From UBA4312 sp040266995 (GTDB lineage: Bacteria; Bacillota_I; Bacilli_A; Erysipelotrichales; Erysipelotrichaceae), in the NCBI GenBank assembly GCA_040266995.1, contig JAWRHV010000036.1:1-64000 (forward strand): a DNA stretch of 64,000 bases, written 5' to 3'. Positions within the stretch are counted from its first letter, which is position 1. Every line of letters begins with the position of its first letter. The position numbers and the translations under genes are program-made. Positions 1 to 8,955 of the stretch are shown here, piece after piece. The notes under the pieces are model-generated. The model saw nothing but the letters and a program-made list of their open reading frames with translations. It searched no databases and had not been told where the DNA came from.

Positions 1-78
1 TAGAGTGTGTTTGACATAGCGGCATTCCTCCTGTTGCCGCCGCCTATTTGTCAGCTATCCAATTATAGTGAAAAGATA

Positions 79-107
79 AACGGCGGCTTTCCCGGAAAAG
101 CCGCCGT
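79..107 (-). terminator. Terminator after the DtxR/ABC operon
   Basis: An 11-bp perfect inverted repeat (ACGGCGGCTTT / AAAGCCGCCGT) with a short loop. Read on the minus strand it is followed by TTTATCTTTTC, so it fits an intrinsic terminator about 160 bp past the dtxR-like stop codon. The remaining first 266 bases hold no convincing gene. Confidence 0.6.
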
Positions 108-266
108 CAAAGAAAAGATTATAGTAGGGCTGTGCCCAAACTATCCGCCGTTATGCGGCTTTTCCATTTCTAAAAAATTTGTTCTTCTCATACTTACCTT
201 TCTTCCCGTGAAATGGGTCTGCATGGCAATAGATTTCGACTGCTTTTCTTCTCATTAAGACTTTCG

Positions 267-671
267 TTACTTGCCCTGTTTGAGATCACAGGTATCTGCA
301 AACGGGCAGAGTTTTTGCTCCTGCCCCTTGAGCTTTTGGAAAGTCGAATCGCTGATCGTATGTTCCATTTTGCAGGCTTCGGCCTCGGCGGTGGCGACAT
401 CAACCCCTACGCCAGTGAGCTGCTCCGTGAAATATTGGTGTCGTTCATAGAGCATTTCTGCAATCTCACAACCCAAATCCGTCAAGTGAAGAGTGTAGTC
501 GTCGTCCATCAAGATATAGCCACCCTTTCGCAAGAGCTTGACCGCATGACTGACGCTGGCCTTTGAGACGCCCATCTGTTCCGCTACATCTATGGAGCGC
601 ACCGTACCTTTTTCTTTTTGAAGGATATAGATTGTTTTTAAGTAATCTTCACCGGATGAATGGAGTTTCAT
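267..671 (-). CDS. DtxR/MntR-family metal-dependent repressor
   Basis: A 134-residue protein with the family layout: N-terminal winged helix (residues about 5-60, with EDYLKTIYIL and the recognition segment GVSKASVSHAVKLLRKGGYI) followed by a dimerisation/metal-binding part containing ERHQYF and CKMEH-type ligands. It lacks the C-terminal SH3-like domain, as MntR does. It is the last gene of the minus-strand transport module, 15 nt after an ABC half-transporter. In this family Fe or Mn bound to the protein drives operator binding, so it probably represses the transport genes upstream when metal is plentiful. Whether the metal is Fe or Mn cannot be told from the sequence. Family call is solid; target is inferred from context. 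Confidence 0.88.
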   Translation of the reverse strand: MKLHSSGEDYLKTIYILQKEKGTVRSIDVAEQMGVSKASVSHAVKLLRKGGYILMDDDYTLHLTDLGCEIAEMLYERHQYFTEQLTGVGVDVATAEAEACKMEHTISDSTFQKLKGQEQKLCPFADTCDLKQGK

Positions 672-686
672 AGAGGTTCCTCGCTT

Positions 687-2435
687 TCAGGCAATCGACC
701 AACCCTCAGCCCGTTCACGAATATTGATAAAACGCTGATAAAGTCCATCCTGCCTGATTAGCTGCTGGTGTGTGCCTTTTTGTACGACACGGCCACCGTC
801 AATCACGAGAATTTGATCGGCGTTTTCAATCGTTGCCAGACGATGGGCGATCACGATTACGGTTTTCCCAACTGTCAATTCTGTCAATGCACGCTGTATT
901 AAGTGTTCATTTTCGGGGTCAATGCTCGCCGTAGCCTCGTCAAGTATAACAATAGGAGCATTTTTCAAAATAGCGCGGGCGATGGAAATGCGCTGCTTTT
1001 CGCCGCCGGAAAGCGTGGATCCTCCTTCGCCAATCATCGTCTGGAAACCATCCGGCAACTCCATAATGAAGTCATAGCAACGGGCTTTCTTTGTGGCTTC
1101 AATGATTTCTTCCTGTGAGGCCGTGGGATTTCCAAAGCGTAAATTACTTTCAATCGTGTCATGGAACAAATAGACTTTCTGAAAAACCATAGATATGTTT
1201 TTCAGCAGGCTATCGCATGTCATATCTTGAACATCCCGGCCGCCAACGATCACTTGTCCTGCATTTACATCATAAAATCTCGCAATCAGATTGCAGATCG
1301 TTGTCTTACCGCTGCCGGAAGGCCCGACGATTGCTGTGGTACTTCTTTCCGGAATATGAAAACTTATATTTTGAAGGACAGGTGTTTTATCGTAAGCGAA
1401 AGAAACATACTTAAAAGTTATTTCAGAAGTATGAAGGGATAAGTCCTGGCCGTTCTGATCAATCATTCTTGCCTTCTCTATCTTCTCCAACTTGTCTAAT
1501 GTGGTGTTGATGATTTCCAAAACATGCGCGGCATTGTTTAAGGCTTCAATGCTGCCAAACAGCGTGAAAGAAAACATATCCAACATTAGCATTGTCGGAA
1601 GATTCATTGTTCCATTTACAGTTAGAACAGCAGCAATCGCCACAATTCCCATTGACGCAGCCTTTAGCGAAAACAGATGTAGGCAGTTAAAAGGCATATA
1701 TTCAAGCTCAATCTTGATATTGATTTTCTTGCTATCCCGATATGCGTTCTGAATCCCGCTGATCGCGGCTCCCTCTTGCTTAAATGCCTTTACGATCTGC
1801 ATACCCCGCAGATATTCGATGGAGCTTTCTACCATATCATCTTGGGCTTTTTGATGTAGTGGCGCGTTTATACGGCTCCTATTTTCCAAAAGGTGCAAAA
1901 ACAGTGCGGAAAAAACTACACCAATCAAAGCAATCAATCCGGCAAGGAGACTGTAATAAGCCAGGAATAAAATCAAAACCGCAACCGTAATATATCCGTT
2001 AATAACGGTATTGATCATGTTCATGGAAAACATTTCCATGAAGGACAGATCTGTGGTTGCTGCTGCCGATAATTCCCCAAGATTGTTTTCACTGAAAAAG
2101 CCCAATGAAACCCGCTTTAAATTATCTCCCAAGCGGATTCGTTCATTTGCGGTTGCCTCATATCCCACACTTTCCTGCGTGATCGCCCGCCAATATGAGA
2201 ACAAGAAACGTCCTACGACAGCGAAGATCATAGCCCCTGAAAGCATCAAAATGTCTTTGCTTTCAATTGGCGATATCCCCCGGAAATCGTCAAGGACAGC
2301 GGAAAGTCCAAACGAAGCAAAAACAATGGGAAGTGCCGAAAATATACTATGAACAAACGCGAATACAAATCCTATATAGATACGCTTTTTATATTTACCC
2401 GTCCAGTTGATTAAACGCTTGATAATACGAAACAC
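687..2435 (-). CDS. ABC half-transporter (permease-ATPase fusion), YbtQ-like
   Basis: A 582-residue ABC exporter-fold half-transporter: six-helix membrane domain (residues about 15-310), then an ATPase domain with Walker A GPSGSGKTT, signature LSGGEKQR and Walker B IVILDEATA. It starts 5 nt after the preceding ABC gene and should form a heterodimer with it. Paired half-transporters beside an ECF system and siderophore-type regulators resemble the YbtP/YbtQ importers of yersiniabactin loci. The siderophore role is inferred from that layout; drug or peptide export remains possible. Confidence 0.85.
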   Translation of the reverse strand: MFRIIKRLINWTGKYKKRIYIGFVFAFVHSIFSALPIVFASFGLSAVLDDFRGISPIESKDILMLSGAMIFAVVGRFLFSYWRAITQESVGYEATANERIRLGDNLKRVSLGFFSENNLGELSAAATTDLSFMEMFSMNMINTVINGYITVAVLILFLAYYSLLAGLIALIGVVFSALFLHLLENRSRINAPLHQKAQDDMVESSIEYLRGMQIVKAFKQEGAAISGIQNAYRDSKKINIKIELEYMPFNCLHLFSLKAASMGIVAIAAVLTVNGTMNLPTMLMLDMFSFTLFGSIEALNNAAHVLEIINTTLDKLEKIEKARMIDQNGQDLSLHTSEITFKYVSFAYDKTPVLQNISFHIPERSTTAIVGPSGSGKTTICNLIARFYDVNAGQVIVGGRDVQDMTCDSLLKNISMVFQKVYLFHDTIESNLRFGNPTASQEEIIEATKKARCYDFIMELPDGFQTMIGEGGSTLSGGEKQRISIARAILKNAPIVILDEATASIDPENEHLIQRALTELTVGKTVIVIAHRLATIENADQILVIDGGRVVQKGTHQQLIRQDGLYQRFINIRERAEGWSIA

Positions 2436-2440
2436 AATAA

Positions 2441-4204
2441 TTACCCCCTTTCAACCGAGCCAGCAGACCAATGCTGTGCCCCGATATGAGCATCCCACAT
2501 GGCTTTATATAAGCCACCGTCAGAGAGCAGTTTTTCATGCGTTCCAACACTATTGACCATTCCGTTTTCCAATACAATAATCTGATCCGCATTTTTTACC
2601 GTGGATAAGCGGTGTGCTATTACCAGCAGCGTCTTTCCCTTTGTCAATGCAGCGATAGACTGTTGAATTTTCTCCTCGTTCTCCTGATCTGTAAATGCTG
2701 TTGCTTCATCAAGTATTACGATGGGCGCATTTTTCAAAATCATCCGTGCAATAGCAATACGCTGTTTCTCGCCGCCTGACAACCGGTTTCCGGTGTCACC
2801 CGCCTCTGTATCGTAGCCATGCTCTAATTTCTGAATGAAGTCATCACAGTAGGCCGATTTAGCCGCTGCATATACTTCATCATCTGTCGCCTTTGGATTG
2901 CCCAGACGGATATTTTCTTTCAATGAGCAGTTAAAAAGAAAATTGTCCTGCGTAACAAAGCTGACAATATCTGTAAACTGGGACAGAGGCATCTCTTTGA
3001 TGTTGACTCCTCCGATTTTGATTGTGCCGCTCTGAACATCCCAAAATCGCGTGATCAGACGGGCTATCGTAGATTTGCCGCCACCAGAGGGGCCAACCAA
3101 AGCGGTAAACTTTCCAGCGGGAACAATCAAATCAATGTGTGAGAGAGCTTTCCTATCGCTTTTTGCATCGTAGGAAAACGAAACATCGGTCAACTCAATC
3201 GTATGGTCAGAAACAGAGACCTCTTGGTTGACTTCATGCAGTGCTTCGGTCTGGAGCAGCTTGTACACCTCGTTTACAGCATATTCCACGGTTTTCGCCT
3301 CGTTTATGTATGTTGTAAAGTTCATAAGAGGGCCAACGATCCCCATCGACAAGATAGGGCAAATCGTTAAATCCTGCGGCGTTAAACTTCCGCTCTGGTA
3401 GAGGATCAATCCAATCGGGAGCGTTCCTAAAAGTGTAGAGGGAAGAACAGCGGAGATGAAATTCATAACTTTCCACGTGCTTCGATACCACTTTAAGGTA
3501 TAGTCCTTAAAGGATTGAACGGCCTTTGTGTATTTTTCGTAGGAGCTTGAAGATTGATTAAAGGCTTTAATGACCTCAATGCCCTCTACATATTCGACAA
3601 TCACACCATTGACGTAGTTGCTGGAATCCATGTAATTCGCGTATTGCTGATTAAAGTTTTTCATCAGTATGGCAAAGGCAATGAGAGCAAAAGGAATCGT
3701 GATCAGCATAGCAAGCGCCATCCGCCAGTCAATGCTGACAAGGTAAATAAAAACGCCAACCGGCAGAAGGAGGTTTGAAATACATTCAGGAATCATATGC
3801 GCTAAAGGGAGTTCTATTGTTTCAACACGATCCACCAATATACTTTTTAATTTCCCAGCAGATTCACCAATCACTGTTCCTAAAGGAGCTTTCATAAGAT
3901 GCTCAGCGATAGAAAGACGAATGTTTTCGAGAATTGTATATGCAGAAATATGGGACAAACTTGTTGAAACTCCATAGAATACAAAGCGAAGCACATAAGC
4001 CCCAACACCGACAAAACACCACTTCCATACTTCTGCCATAAGTACCGGCCCATTAATGAAGATTGTAATAATCTGATAAACACTCCAATACGGTACCACA
4101 CCGGAAACTACGCTGATAATCGCGCAAATAACAGACATAATTATTTTCCCTTTGCATTGAGCTGCAAAGGAGAAAATGATGGAAACCCAACTCTTTTGCT
4201 TCAA
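2441..4204 (-). CDS. ABC half-transporter (permease-ATPase fusion), YbtP-like
   Basis: Exporter-fold ABC half-transporter, 587 residues from the chosen start. The longest open frame begins at 4243, but an AGGAGG box lies 7 nt before a TTG codon at 4204 (protein starts MKQKSWVSII), so TTG is preferred. The membrane domain is followed by an ATPase domain with Walker A GPSGGGKST, LSGGEKQR and IVILDEATA. It is the likely partner of the next gene. An intrinsic terminator separates it from the upstream AraC gene, so it may be transcribed by read-through or from its own promoter. Confidence 0.85.
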   Translation of the reverse strand: MKQKSWVSIIFSFAAQCKGKIIMSVICAIISVVSGVVPYWSVYQIITIFINGPVLMAEVWKWCFVGVGAYVLRFVFYGVSTSLSHISAYTILENIRLSIAEHLMKAPLGTVIGESAGKLKSILVDRVETIELPLAHMIPECISNLLLPVGVFIYLVSIDWRMALAMLITIPFALIAFAILMKNFNQQYANYMDSSNYVNGVIVEYVEGIEVIKAFNQSSSSYEKYTKAVQSFKDYTLKWYRSTWKVMNFISAVLPSTLLGTLPIGLILYQSGSLTPQDLTICPILSMGIVGPLMNFTTYINEAKTVEYAVNEVYKLLQTEALHEVNQEVSVSDHTIELTDVSFSYDAKSDRKALSHIDLIVPAGKFTALVGPSGGGKSTIARLITRFWDVQSGTIKIGGVNIKEMPLSQFTDIVSFVTQDNFLFNCSLKENIRLGNPKATDDEVYAAAKSAYCDDFIQKLEHGYDTEAGDTGNRLSGGEKQRIAIARMILKNAPIVILDEATAFTDQENEEKIQQSIAALTKGKTLLVIAHRLSTVKNADQIIVLENGMVNSVGTHEKLLSDGGLYKAMWDAHIGAQHWSAGSVERG

Positions 4205-4225
4205 AATAAAACCTCCTCTTGATAG

Positions 4226-4260
4226 AAAAATAGAGAGTACCACTCTTTCGGTACTCTCTA
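4226..4260 (-). terminator. Intrinsic terminator inside the transport gene set
   Basis: Perfect 11-bp stem (TAGAGAGTACC / GGTACTCTCTA) with an 8-nt loop, followed on the minus strand by five U residues. It sits after the AraC gene and ends only about 20 nt before the start of the first ABC half-transporter gene. It may simply end the ECF-AraC transcript or limit read-through into the ABC-DtxR genes. Confidence 0.75.
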
Positions 4261-4314
4261 CTTTAACATGGTTATTCGCTTCTAACCGCTCTATCCAGTT
4301 CGGTTTTGCTCCAT

Positions 4315-5268
4315 TCAGATTTTTATTTTTCTATACTCTAAAGGTGTCTTTCCTTTCACGCTTTTGAAAGCCTCGGAAAATTTGCTGCTATTTGTATATC
4401 CAACTTTTCCGGCAATCTCCGTCACAGACTGATCCGTTTTAGCAAGAAGGGAAGCAGCTAAATCCATGCGGTAATTCCGCATATAGGTATAGATTGCCAT
4501 TCCATAGATTCCCTTGAAGCATTGTTTTAGTGCGGAAACCGAAATATTGAATTTGTTCGCTAATTCCTCAATCGTATAACGGTGATCTGGAGCCGCTGTC
4601 ATAAATGCCTCAACTGCTTTTACTTTTTCAACCTGCGTTTTGTAGAAATAAGGCCGTTCCTCTCCTTCGGTGGAGAAATCAATCCGCTTTATAGCCAGCA
4701 GCAATTCTATAACTTTTACTCGCAAATACTCAATCCTCACCTGGTCAGACGCTTGGTACAATTCGCTGATGATATGGTCAAAGCCGACATTCCCGTGCAT
4801 GACAAACGGATGATCCTGTCGCGAAAACCGCTGCTCGATATCCTCTAAGTCAATCGAAAAGGTAGAAAAAAGGTCGCTTACAGCCTCTAATGCAGGTGGA
4901 ACAGAAACAGAAACCGTTATTCCATGATAGTGCCGCATAGGAAAACTGCAATGGAAATTATTAACGGAAAAAGTATCTACCATCATATCCCCAGCGGATA
5001 AATAGAGGTAGCCCCCGTTTCTAACTTCCCATTCGATACGCCCCTCCTGACAATGGTGTATGGAGAAAATCCGGTTATCATCCAGATTTCGGGAGGGGCT
5101 TATTTCCATGTGAAAGTCGTTATACATAACGATAATACCGGGGAATACTTCGTAAACGGTAGCTGTTCCATCCCCAGTTTCATTTTTCATCCGATAAACA
5201 GAACAGGTATCGTCTCTGCAAAGCAGATTCATGTTTTGCCGGAGGAAAAATTGATCTCTATCGCTCAT
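4315..5268 (-). CDS. AraC-family transcriptional regulator (YbtA/PchR-like context)
   Basis: A 317-residue regulator with an N-terminal ligand-binding part and a C-terminal double helix-turn-helix (residues about 215-315, including YTIEELANKFNISVSALKQC and VTEIAGKVGYTNSSKFSEAF). Start is fixed by AGGAGG 7 nt upstream; its ATG lies one base after the EcfA stop codon, so the two are translationally linked. AraC proteins of this kind (YbtA, PchR) sense the siderophore and activate uptake genes in known loci. A similar role here is inferred from its place between the ECF and ABC genes. Confidence 0.85.
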   Translation of the reverse strand: MSDRDQFFLRQNMNLLCRDDTCSVYRMKNETGDGTATVYEVFPGIIVMYNDFHMEISPSRNLDDNRIFSIHHCQEGRIEWEVRNGGYLYLSAGDMMVDTFSVNNFHCSFPMRHYHGITVSVSVPPALEAVSDLFSTFSIDLEDIEQRFSRQDHPFVMHGNVGFDHIISELYQASDQVRIEYLRVKVIELLLAIKRIDFSTEGEERPYFYKTQVEKVKAVEAFMTAAPDHRYTIEELANKFNISVSALKQCFKGIYGMAIYTYMRNYRMDLAASLLAKTDQSVTEIAGKVGYTNSSKFSEAFKSVKGKTPLEYRKIKI

Positions 5269-5269
5269 G

Positions 5270-6733
5270 TTATGCCTCCTCCATAAAAAAGGATTGTAGC
5301 TGCTTTATTCCTGCCGAGTCCAGTTGATACTGTTCTTCAACAGTTCCATTTTCCAAATGCAGAACATGGGAGCAGCAGCTTACAATCAATTCATAATCAT
5401 GGGTGATGACAAGAACAGTCTTACCCATGCTGCTTAACATCCTGATTCCCTGTGAGACTTCCTGCATATGCCCTAAATCAAGCCCGCTGGTCGGCTCGTC
5501 AAATACCAAAATCTCCCGGCCAGATACCAATGCCGTTGCTATCGCCACGCGTTGCTTTTCGCCACCGGAGAGAGCCATCGGATGGCGATTCTTGAATGCT
5601 TCCAAGTCCAGTCGTTTCAAAACGCTATCCACAGTTTCAGCATCAGCATTCTCCATGCTGATTCGCAATTCTTCTTCGGTGCTTTCCGTAAAGAGCTGAT
5701 GATTCACATCCTGCATAACCATGTAACACAACGACAACCGTTTGCGTTTGCCGTATTCCTGTTCGCCAAGCCGAATAAGCCCTTTGCATTGTTTTTCCAG
5801 ACCACAAAGACATCTGGCAAACGTAGATTTTCCCGCCCCATTATGTCCTATAATCGCTGTGATGCTGGATCGAGGCAACGTGAGAGAGTCAATTTTAAGT
5901 GTTGCCGCTTGCTTCGTGTAGGAAAAATGAAATTTCGAGCAAAGAATATCTTTGCACTCGGCGCAGGGATGACTAGAGACAGGAAACGCAAGAAGGTCAA
6001 AAGGCCGCAGACCTAATTCGTGCTGCTTTTCATTTGTCAGAGATAGAGCGTCGTGCTCCGTCCAATCGTAAATAATCTGACCGTGTTCCATATACAGAAC
6101 GCGATCCAATAAGCCTTTTAGATAATACAGGCGATGTTCTGCGATAATAATTGTTTTCCCTTGCGCTTTCCATAGTTGAATCGCTCGTCGCAAATCCGCT
6201 GTCGCGGCTATATCCAAGTTTGAGGACGGCTCATCTAAAACAATGACAGACGGATCACTGGCCGCCACAGAAGCACAGGCTATTTTCTGCTTTTCTCCGC
6301 CGGACAGGTGAAAAATATTTTTTCCAAGGAGTTCCTGCATATCTAATTGTTTGGCGGTATTCTCTACACGATGTACAATTTCGTCTTTTGGTAAACCCTG
6401 ATTTTCGCATCCAAACGCAAGTTCGCTGGTTGAATCAACCGTAAAAAACTGTGAACGTGGATTTTGAAATACGCTGCCGACATATTTTGCTGTTTCATAT
6501 AAGGGTAGTTCACTGATGTTCTTCCCATCCAAGCGTACAGCGCCCGACAAATCTCCCCCATAGTAGTTAGGGATCAGACCATTGATTAAACGTGTCAGTG
6601 TTGTTTTTCCACATCCTGATTTGCCGCAAAGCAGTACAACTTGTCCGTCTGAAATTGTCAGGTTGATTTCTGAAAGCCCGCCCTCAACAACGGATTCAGT
6701 ATATCTAAAGTTGACATTCTGAAACTCAATCAA
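5270..6733 (-). CDS. ECF transporter energising ATPase, two ATPase domains in one chain (EcfA-EcfA')
   Basis: 487 residues containing two complete ABC ATPase domains. The first has Walker A GKSGCGKTT (about 37-45), LSGGEKQK and VIVLDEPSSNLD. The second has GHNGAGKST (about 295), LSGGEKQR and LVFDEPTSGLD. In ECF transporters two ATPases couple ATP hydrolysis to a T component and a substrate-binding S component. Here both are fused, and the T and S genes lie directly upstream (12-nt gap to EcfT). Substrate is set by the S component. Confidence 0.88.
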   Translation of the reverse strand: MIEFQNVNFRYTESVVEGGLSEINLTISDGQVVLLCGKSGCGKTTLTRLINGLIPNYYGGDLSGAVRLDGKNISELPLYETAKYVGSVFQNPRSQFFTVDSTSELAFGCENQGLPKDEIVHRVENTAKQLDMQELLGKNIFHLSGGEKQKIACASVAASDPSVIVLDEPSSNLDIAATADLRRAIQLWKAQGKTIIIAEHRLYYLKGLLDRVLYMEHGQIIYDWTEHDALSLTNEKQHELGLRPFDLLAFPVSSHPCAECKDILCSKFHFSYTKQAATLKIDSLTLPRSSITAIIGHNGAGKSTFARCLCGLEKQCKGLIRLGEQEYGKRKRLSLCYMVMQDVNHQLFTESTEEELRISMENADAETVDSVLKRLDLEAFKNRHPMALSGGEKQRVAIATALVSGREILVFDEPTSGLDLGHMQEVSQGIRMLSSMGKTVLVITHDYELIVSCCSHVLHLENGTVEEQYQLDSAGIKQLQSFFMEEA

Positions 6734-6745
6734 ATTATCAGCCTC

Positions 6746-7465
6746 CTACTTCAAGACAAGCCCGATCCACCCCATGAGGGCGACCGCGATTATGGTATAA
6801 TCCAGCAGGCCAAACCCAATGACACAGATATTTGTGCGTGTCTGTGGTGAGCCTAATCCTCGTGTTAATGCAGCAGCAGAAAGCTCCTCTCCAATTTTAG
6901 CAACTGACATCATTAAGGGAATAATGCGATACTCCAGCATCTTCATAGGGCTTCGGACAGTTGTTATGCCTCTCATTTTCATTGCATCACGGATCGAAAT
7001 ATATTCCTCCTTGACAGTCGGGAAAAAGCGAAACACCACCGACAACGGTATTACTACTTTTTGTGGGACATGAATACGCTCCATGGCAGCAACAAATTCA
7101 CTGACTGCTGTTGTACTGATAAGGTAGTAGCCCATTACAAAACCAGGGAGCATGTGGGTATATATTCCTGTCGCTGCATTCAGGATAAAATTCAAAGTAC
7201 CAGAGAGCAACGGAATTACAACTAACTCTAAAGCATATAAAGCAGCATAGGTTATTGAGAAGCGTGCCGCCGCTCTCCAGCGTTGCGATAAAAAGAGAAG
7301 AACAACAGGAATCGCCACAAGACACGGGCGGATGATATTCATTATACCACCCGTGCCTCCCGCCATAGTAATGGTACTGACTGTAACCGTAAGAAAGACT
7401 TTCGTCCTTGGGTCAATCGGAATCAGGGATCGCTTTTCAAATTTTAATTCGGAAACCGCATTCAT
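6746..7465 (-). CDS. ECF transporter transmembrane component (EcfT)
   Basis: 239-residue hydrophobic protein of the CbiQ/EcfT family. The C-terminal cytoplasmic part carries the coupling-helix features of EcfT proteins, including AMKMRGI and a second Ala-Arg-Gly motif (ALTRGLG). It overlaps the S-component gene by one base and precedes the double ATPase, so the three form one transporter. It bridges the S component to the ATPases in the membrane. Confidence 0.87.
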   Translation of the reverse strand: MNAVSELKFEKRSLIPIDPRTKVFLTVTVSTITMAGGTGGIMNIIRPCLVAIPVVLLFLSQRWRAAARFSITYAALYALELVVIPLLSGTLNFILNAATGIYTHMLPGFVMGYYLISTTAVSEFVAAMERIHVPQKVVIPLSVVFRFFPTVKEEYISIRDAMKMRGITTVRSPMKMLEYRIIPLMMSVAKIGEELSAAALTRGLGSPQTRTNICVIGFGLLDYTIIAVALMGWIGLVLK

Positions 7466-8055
7466 TATGCGATACCGGCCCTTTCAAAATGCTTTTTCAA
7501 GACAGCTTTACCAAGCAAAGCCCCTAAAATGCCCCCAATGAAAGTTACAACAAATAGAACAGGGAACATCCAGTTAGGGGTATAGGATGCTAATGTTGCG
7601 GTGTACTCTTCTCCATAATTGCTCGCCAAAAATTCAAAGAACTCGGTGCGTGTCAGAAACATCCTGCTTACATATCCCATGATCCAAAGGGAGAAAACCC
7701 CGTTACCAAGTAAAGTGCATTTCCAGCTCTTATATTTCCCTATCCAAAGGACGAGATCACCAAGCAACCCAAATACAACACCGAAAATCAAAACCAGAAC
7801 GCCCGCACCGATTAGGAGATTCAGTAAACCGAGAATAATTCCCGTCAATGTAATCATCCCGAATTTCTTGATTTTTGTCAGATAAAGCATGAAAGGAATA
7901 CCGCACAGGATCGGGCAGATCAAGCCAAGCAGCGGGATAAAGATGGGGATGTAACCAAGCATCATTCCCGCAAAAAAGATGACGAAATAAATTGCTGTAA
8001 AAATGCCGACGTTGATGAGGTCTTTTGCCTGCAATTTCTTACTTGTTGTTTCCAT
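7465..8055 (-). CDS. ECF transporter S component, MptD/Trep_Strep type
   Basis: 196-residue membrane protein with about six hydrophobic segments and a short basic start (KKLQAKDLINVGIFTAIYF), typical of the MptD/Trep_Strep group of putative S components. It should determine the substrate of the ECF transporter encoded directly downstream. Start supported by a GGAGGTG box about 9 nt upstream. The substrate is not known for the family; the regulators around it suggest a metal chelate. Confidence 0.82.
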   Translation of the reverse strand: METTSKKLQAKDLINVGIFTAIYFVIFFAGMMLGYIPIFIPLLGLICPILCGIPFMLYLTKIKKFGMITLTGIILGLLNLLIGAGVLVLIFGVVFGLLGDLVLWIGKYKSWKCTLLGNGVFSLWIMGYVSRMFLTRTEFFEFLASNYGEEYTATLASYTPNWMFPVLFVVTFIGGILGALLGKAVLKKHFERAGIA

Positions 8056-8082
8056 AATGAGAACACCTCCGTAAAGTGGTTA

Positions 8083-8147
8083 GAGTTGGCTAACTCACGA
8101 TCTAAAATAATAGGCGAGTCCTTTGGCCGCCTATTGATAATCTATCA
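8083..8147. promoter_or_regulatory. Cluster of three palindromes upstream of the ECF operon
   Basis: Three inverted repeats lie 28-92 bp before the S-component start. 8083-8096 (GAGTTGGCTAACTC) has one mismatched pair and recalls DtxR-type operators. 8109-8135 is a perfect 8-bp inverted repeat (AATAGGCG / CGCCTATT). 8135-8147 is a perfect palindrome TGATAATCTATCA. They are good candidates for binding by the DtxR- and AraC-type proteins of the same module. The rest of 8148-8330 shows no gene. Confidence 0.45.
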
Positions 8148-8351
8148 CACTCCAAACGGTGGCTGCAACTCTGATTAGTTTGAAAAAGCTCCAATCAGCT
8201 TTATTTTCATATCACAGCAAGATCACCTCATTTTCAAATTCATTATACTACACTCTACCGCAGGGCGAAACAATAAAGTGGCGGTAGATGAATTTGCAAT
8301 TCATCCCCAAAGCTATTTAGGAACTATACAATGGTAAAGGGTGATGAATTT

Positions 8352-8696
8352 ATGGCAAAAGTTGAAGACTGTCCCGGCTTTGAAACCTTTGGCGCTGATG
8401 TAAAGGCCGCCCGTGAAAAGCTGGGAATATCCCGCAGAGAGCTTGCGGAGAAAATCGGGGTTGATCCCCGGTATCTGGCGAACATCGAATTAAAGGCAAC
8501 GATCCCAAGCATGCCACTGGTAGTACAGCTATTCCACCTGTGCAATTTACCAGCAGAAAAGTATTTCAATCCGGTACTGTGGCAGGAAGAAACAGAGTTG
8601 TGTCAGCGTATAAAATACAAGGTGCAGCTTTGCCCGGATAAATATCTGCCTGCTATCGAGAGCGCCATCGACGAGCTGATGAAGCTGGACAAGTAA
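8352..8696 (+). CDS. XRE-family helix-turn-helix regulator of the mobile element
   Basis: 114 residues from an ATG with an AAGGGTGAT box 7 nt upstream (an earlier ATG at 8331 lacks one). Residues about 12-65 form a lambda-repressor-type HTH (VKAAREKLGISRRELAEKIG, then DPRYLANIELK). Its C-terminus matches short regulators often found beside relaxase genes in Firmicutes integrative elements. It is the only plus-strand gene of the element and diverges from the transport operon. Probably an element regulator; its target is unknown. Confidence 0.75.
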   Translation: MAKVEDCPGFETFGADVKAAREKLGISRRELAEKIGVDPRYLANIELKATIPSMPLVVQLFHLCNLPAEKYFNPVLWQEETELCQRIKYKVQLCPDKYLPAIESAIDELMKLDK

Positions 8697-8955
8697 GAGC
8701 CGTTTCCTGTATGTGAGGAAGCGGCCTCTTGTTTGAAATGAGCGTTTTCTGTCCTCGATAGCGGGCATTTTTTGTCGTACCGACTATTTCTTATAATTGA
8801 GACAGAGTTACTTGGCAAGCTGGGCGAGTGTTTATACACTCACGAAAAATGGGAGGAAACCGCTCTCGCGGCATCCTCTCATTTGCTTGTTGAGGCAAAG
8901 CCCCAAACCCCTTATTAATCGCAGACTGCATCTGCGGCCACGCACCGTCCCGGCG

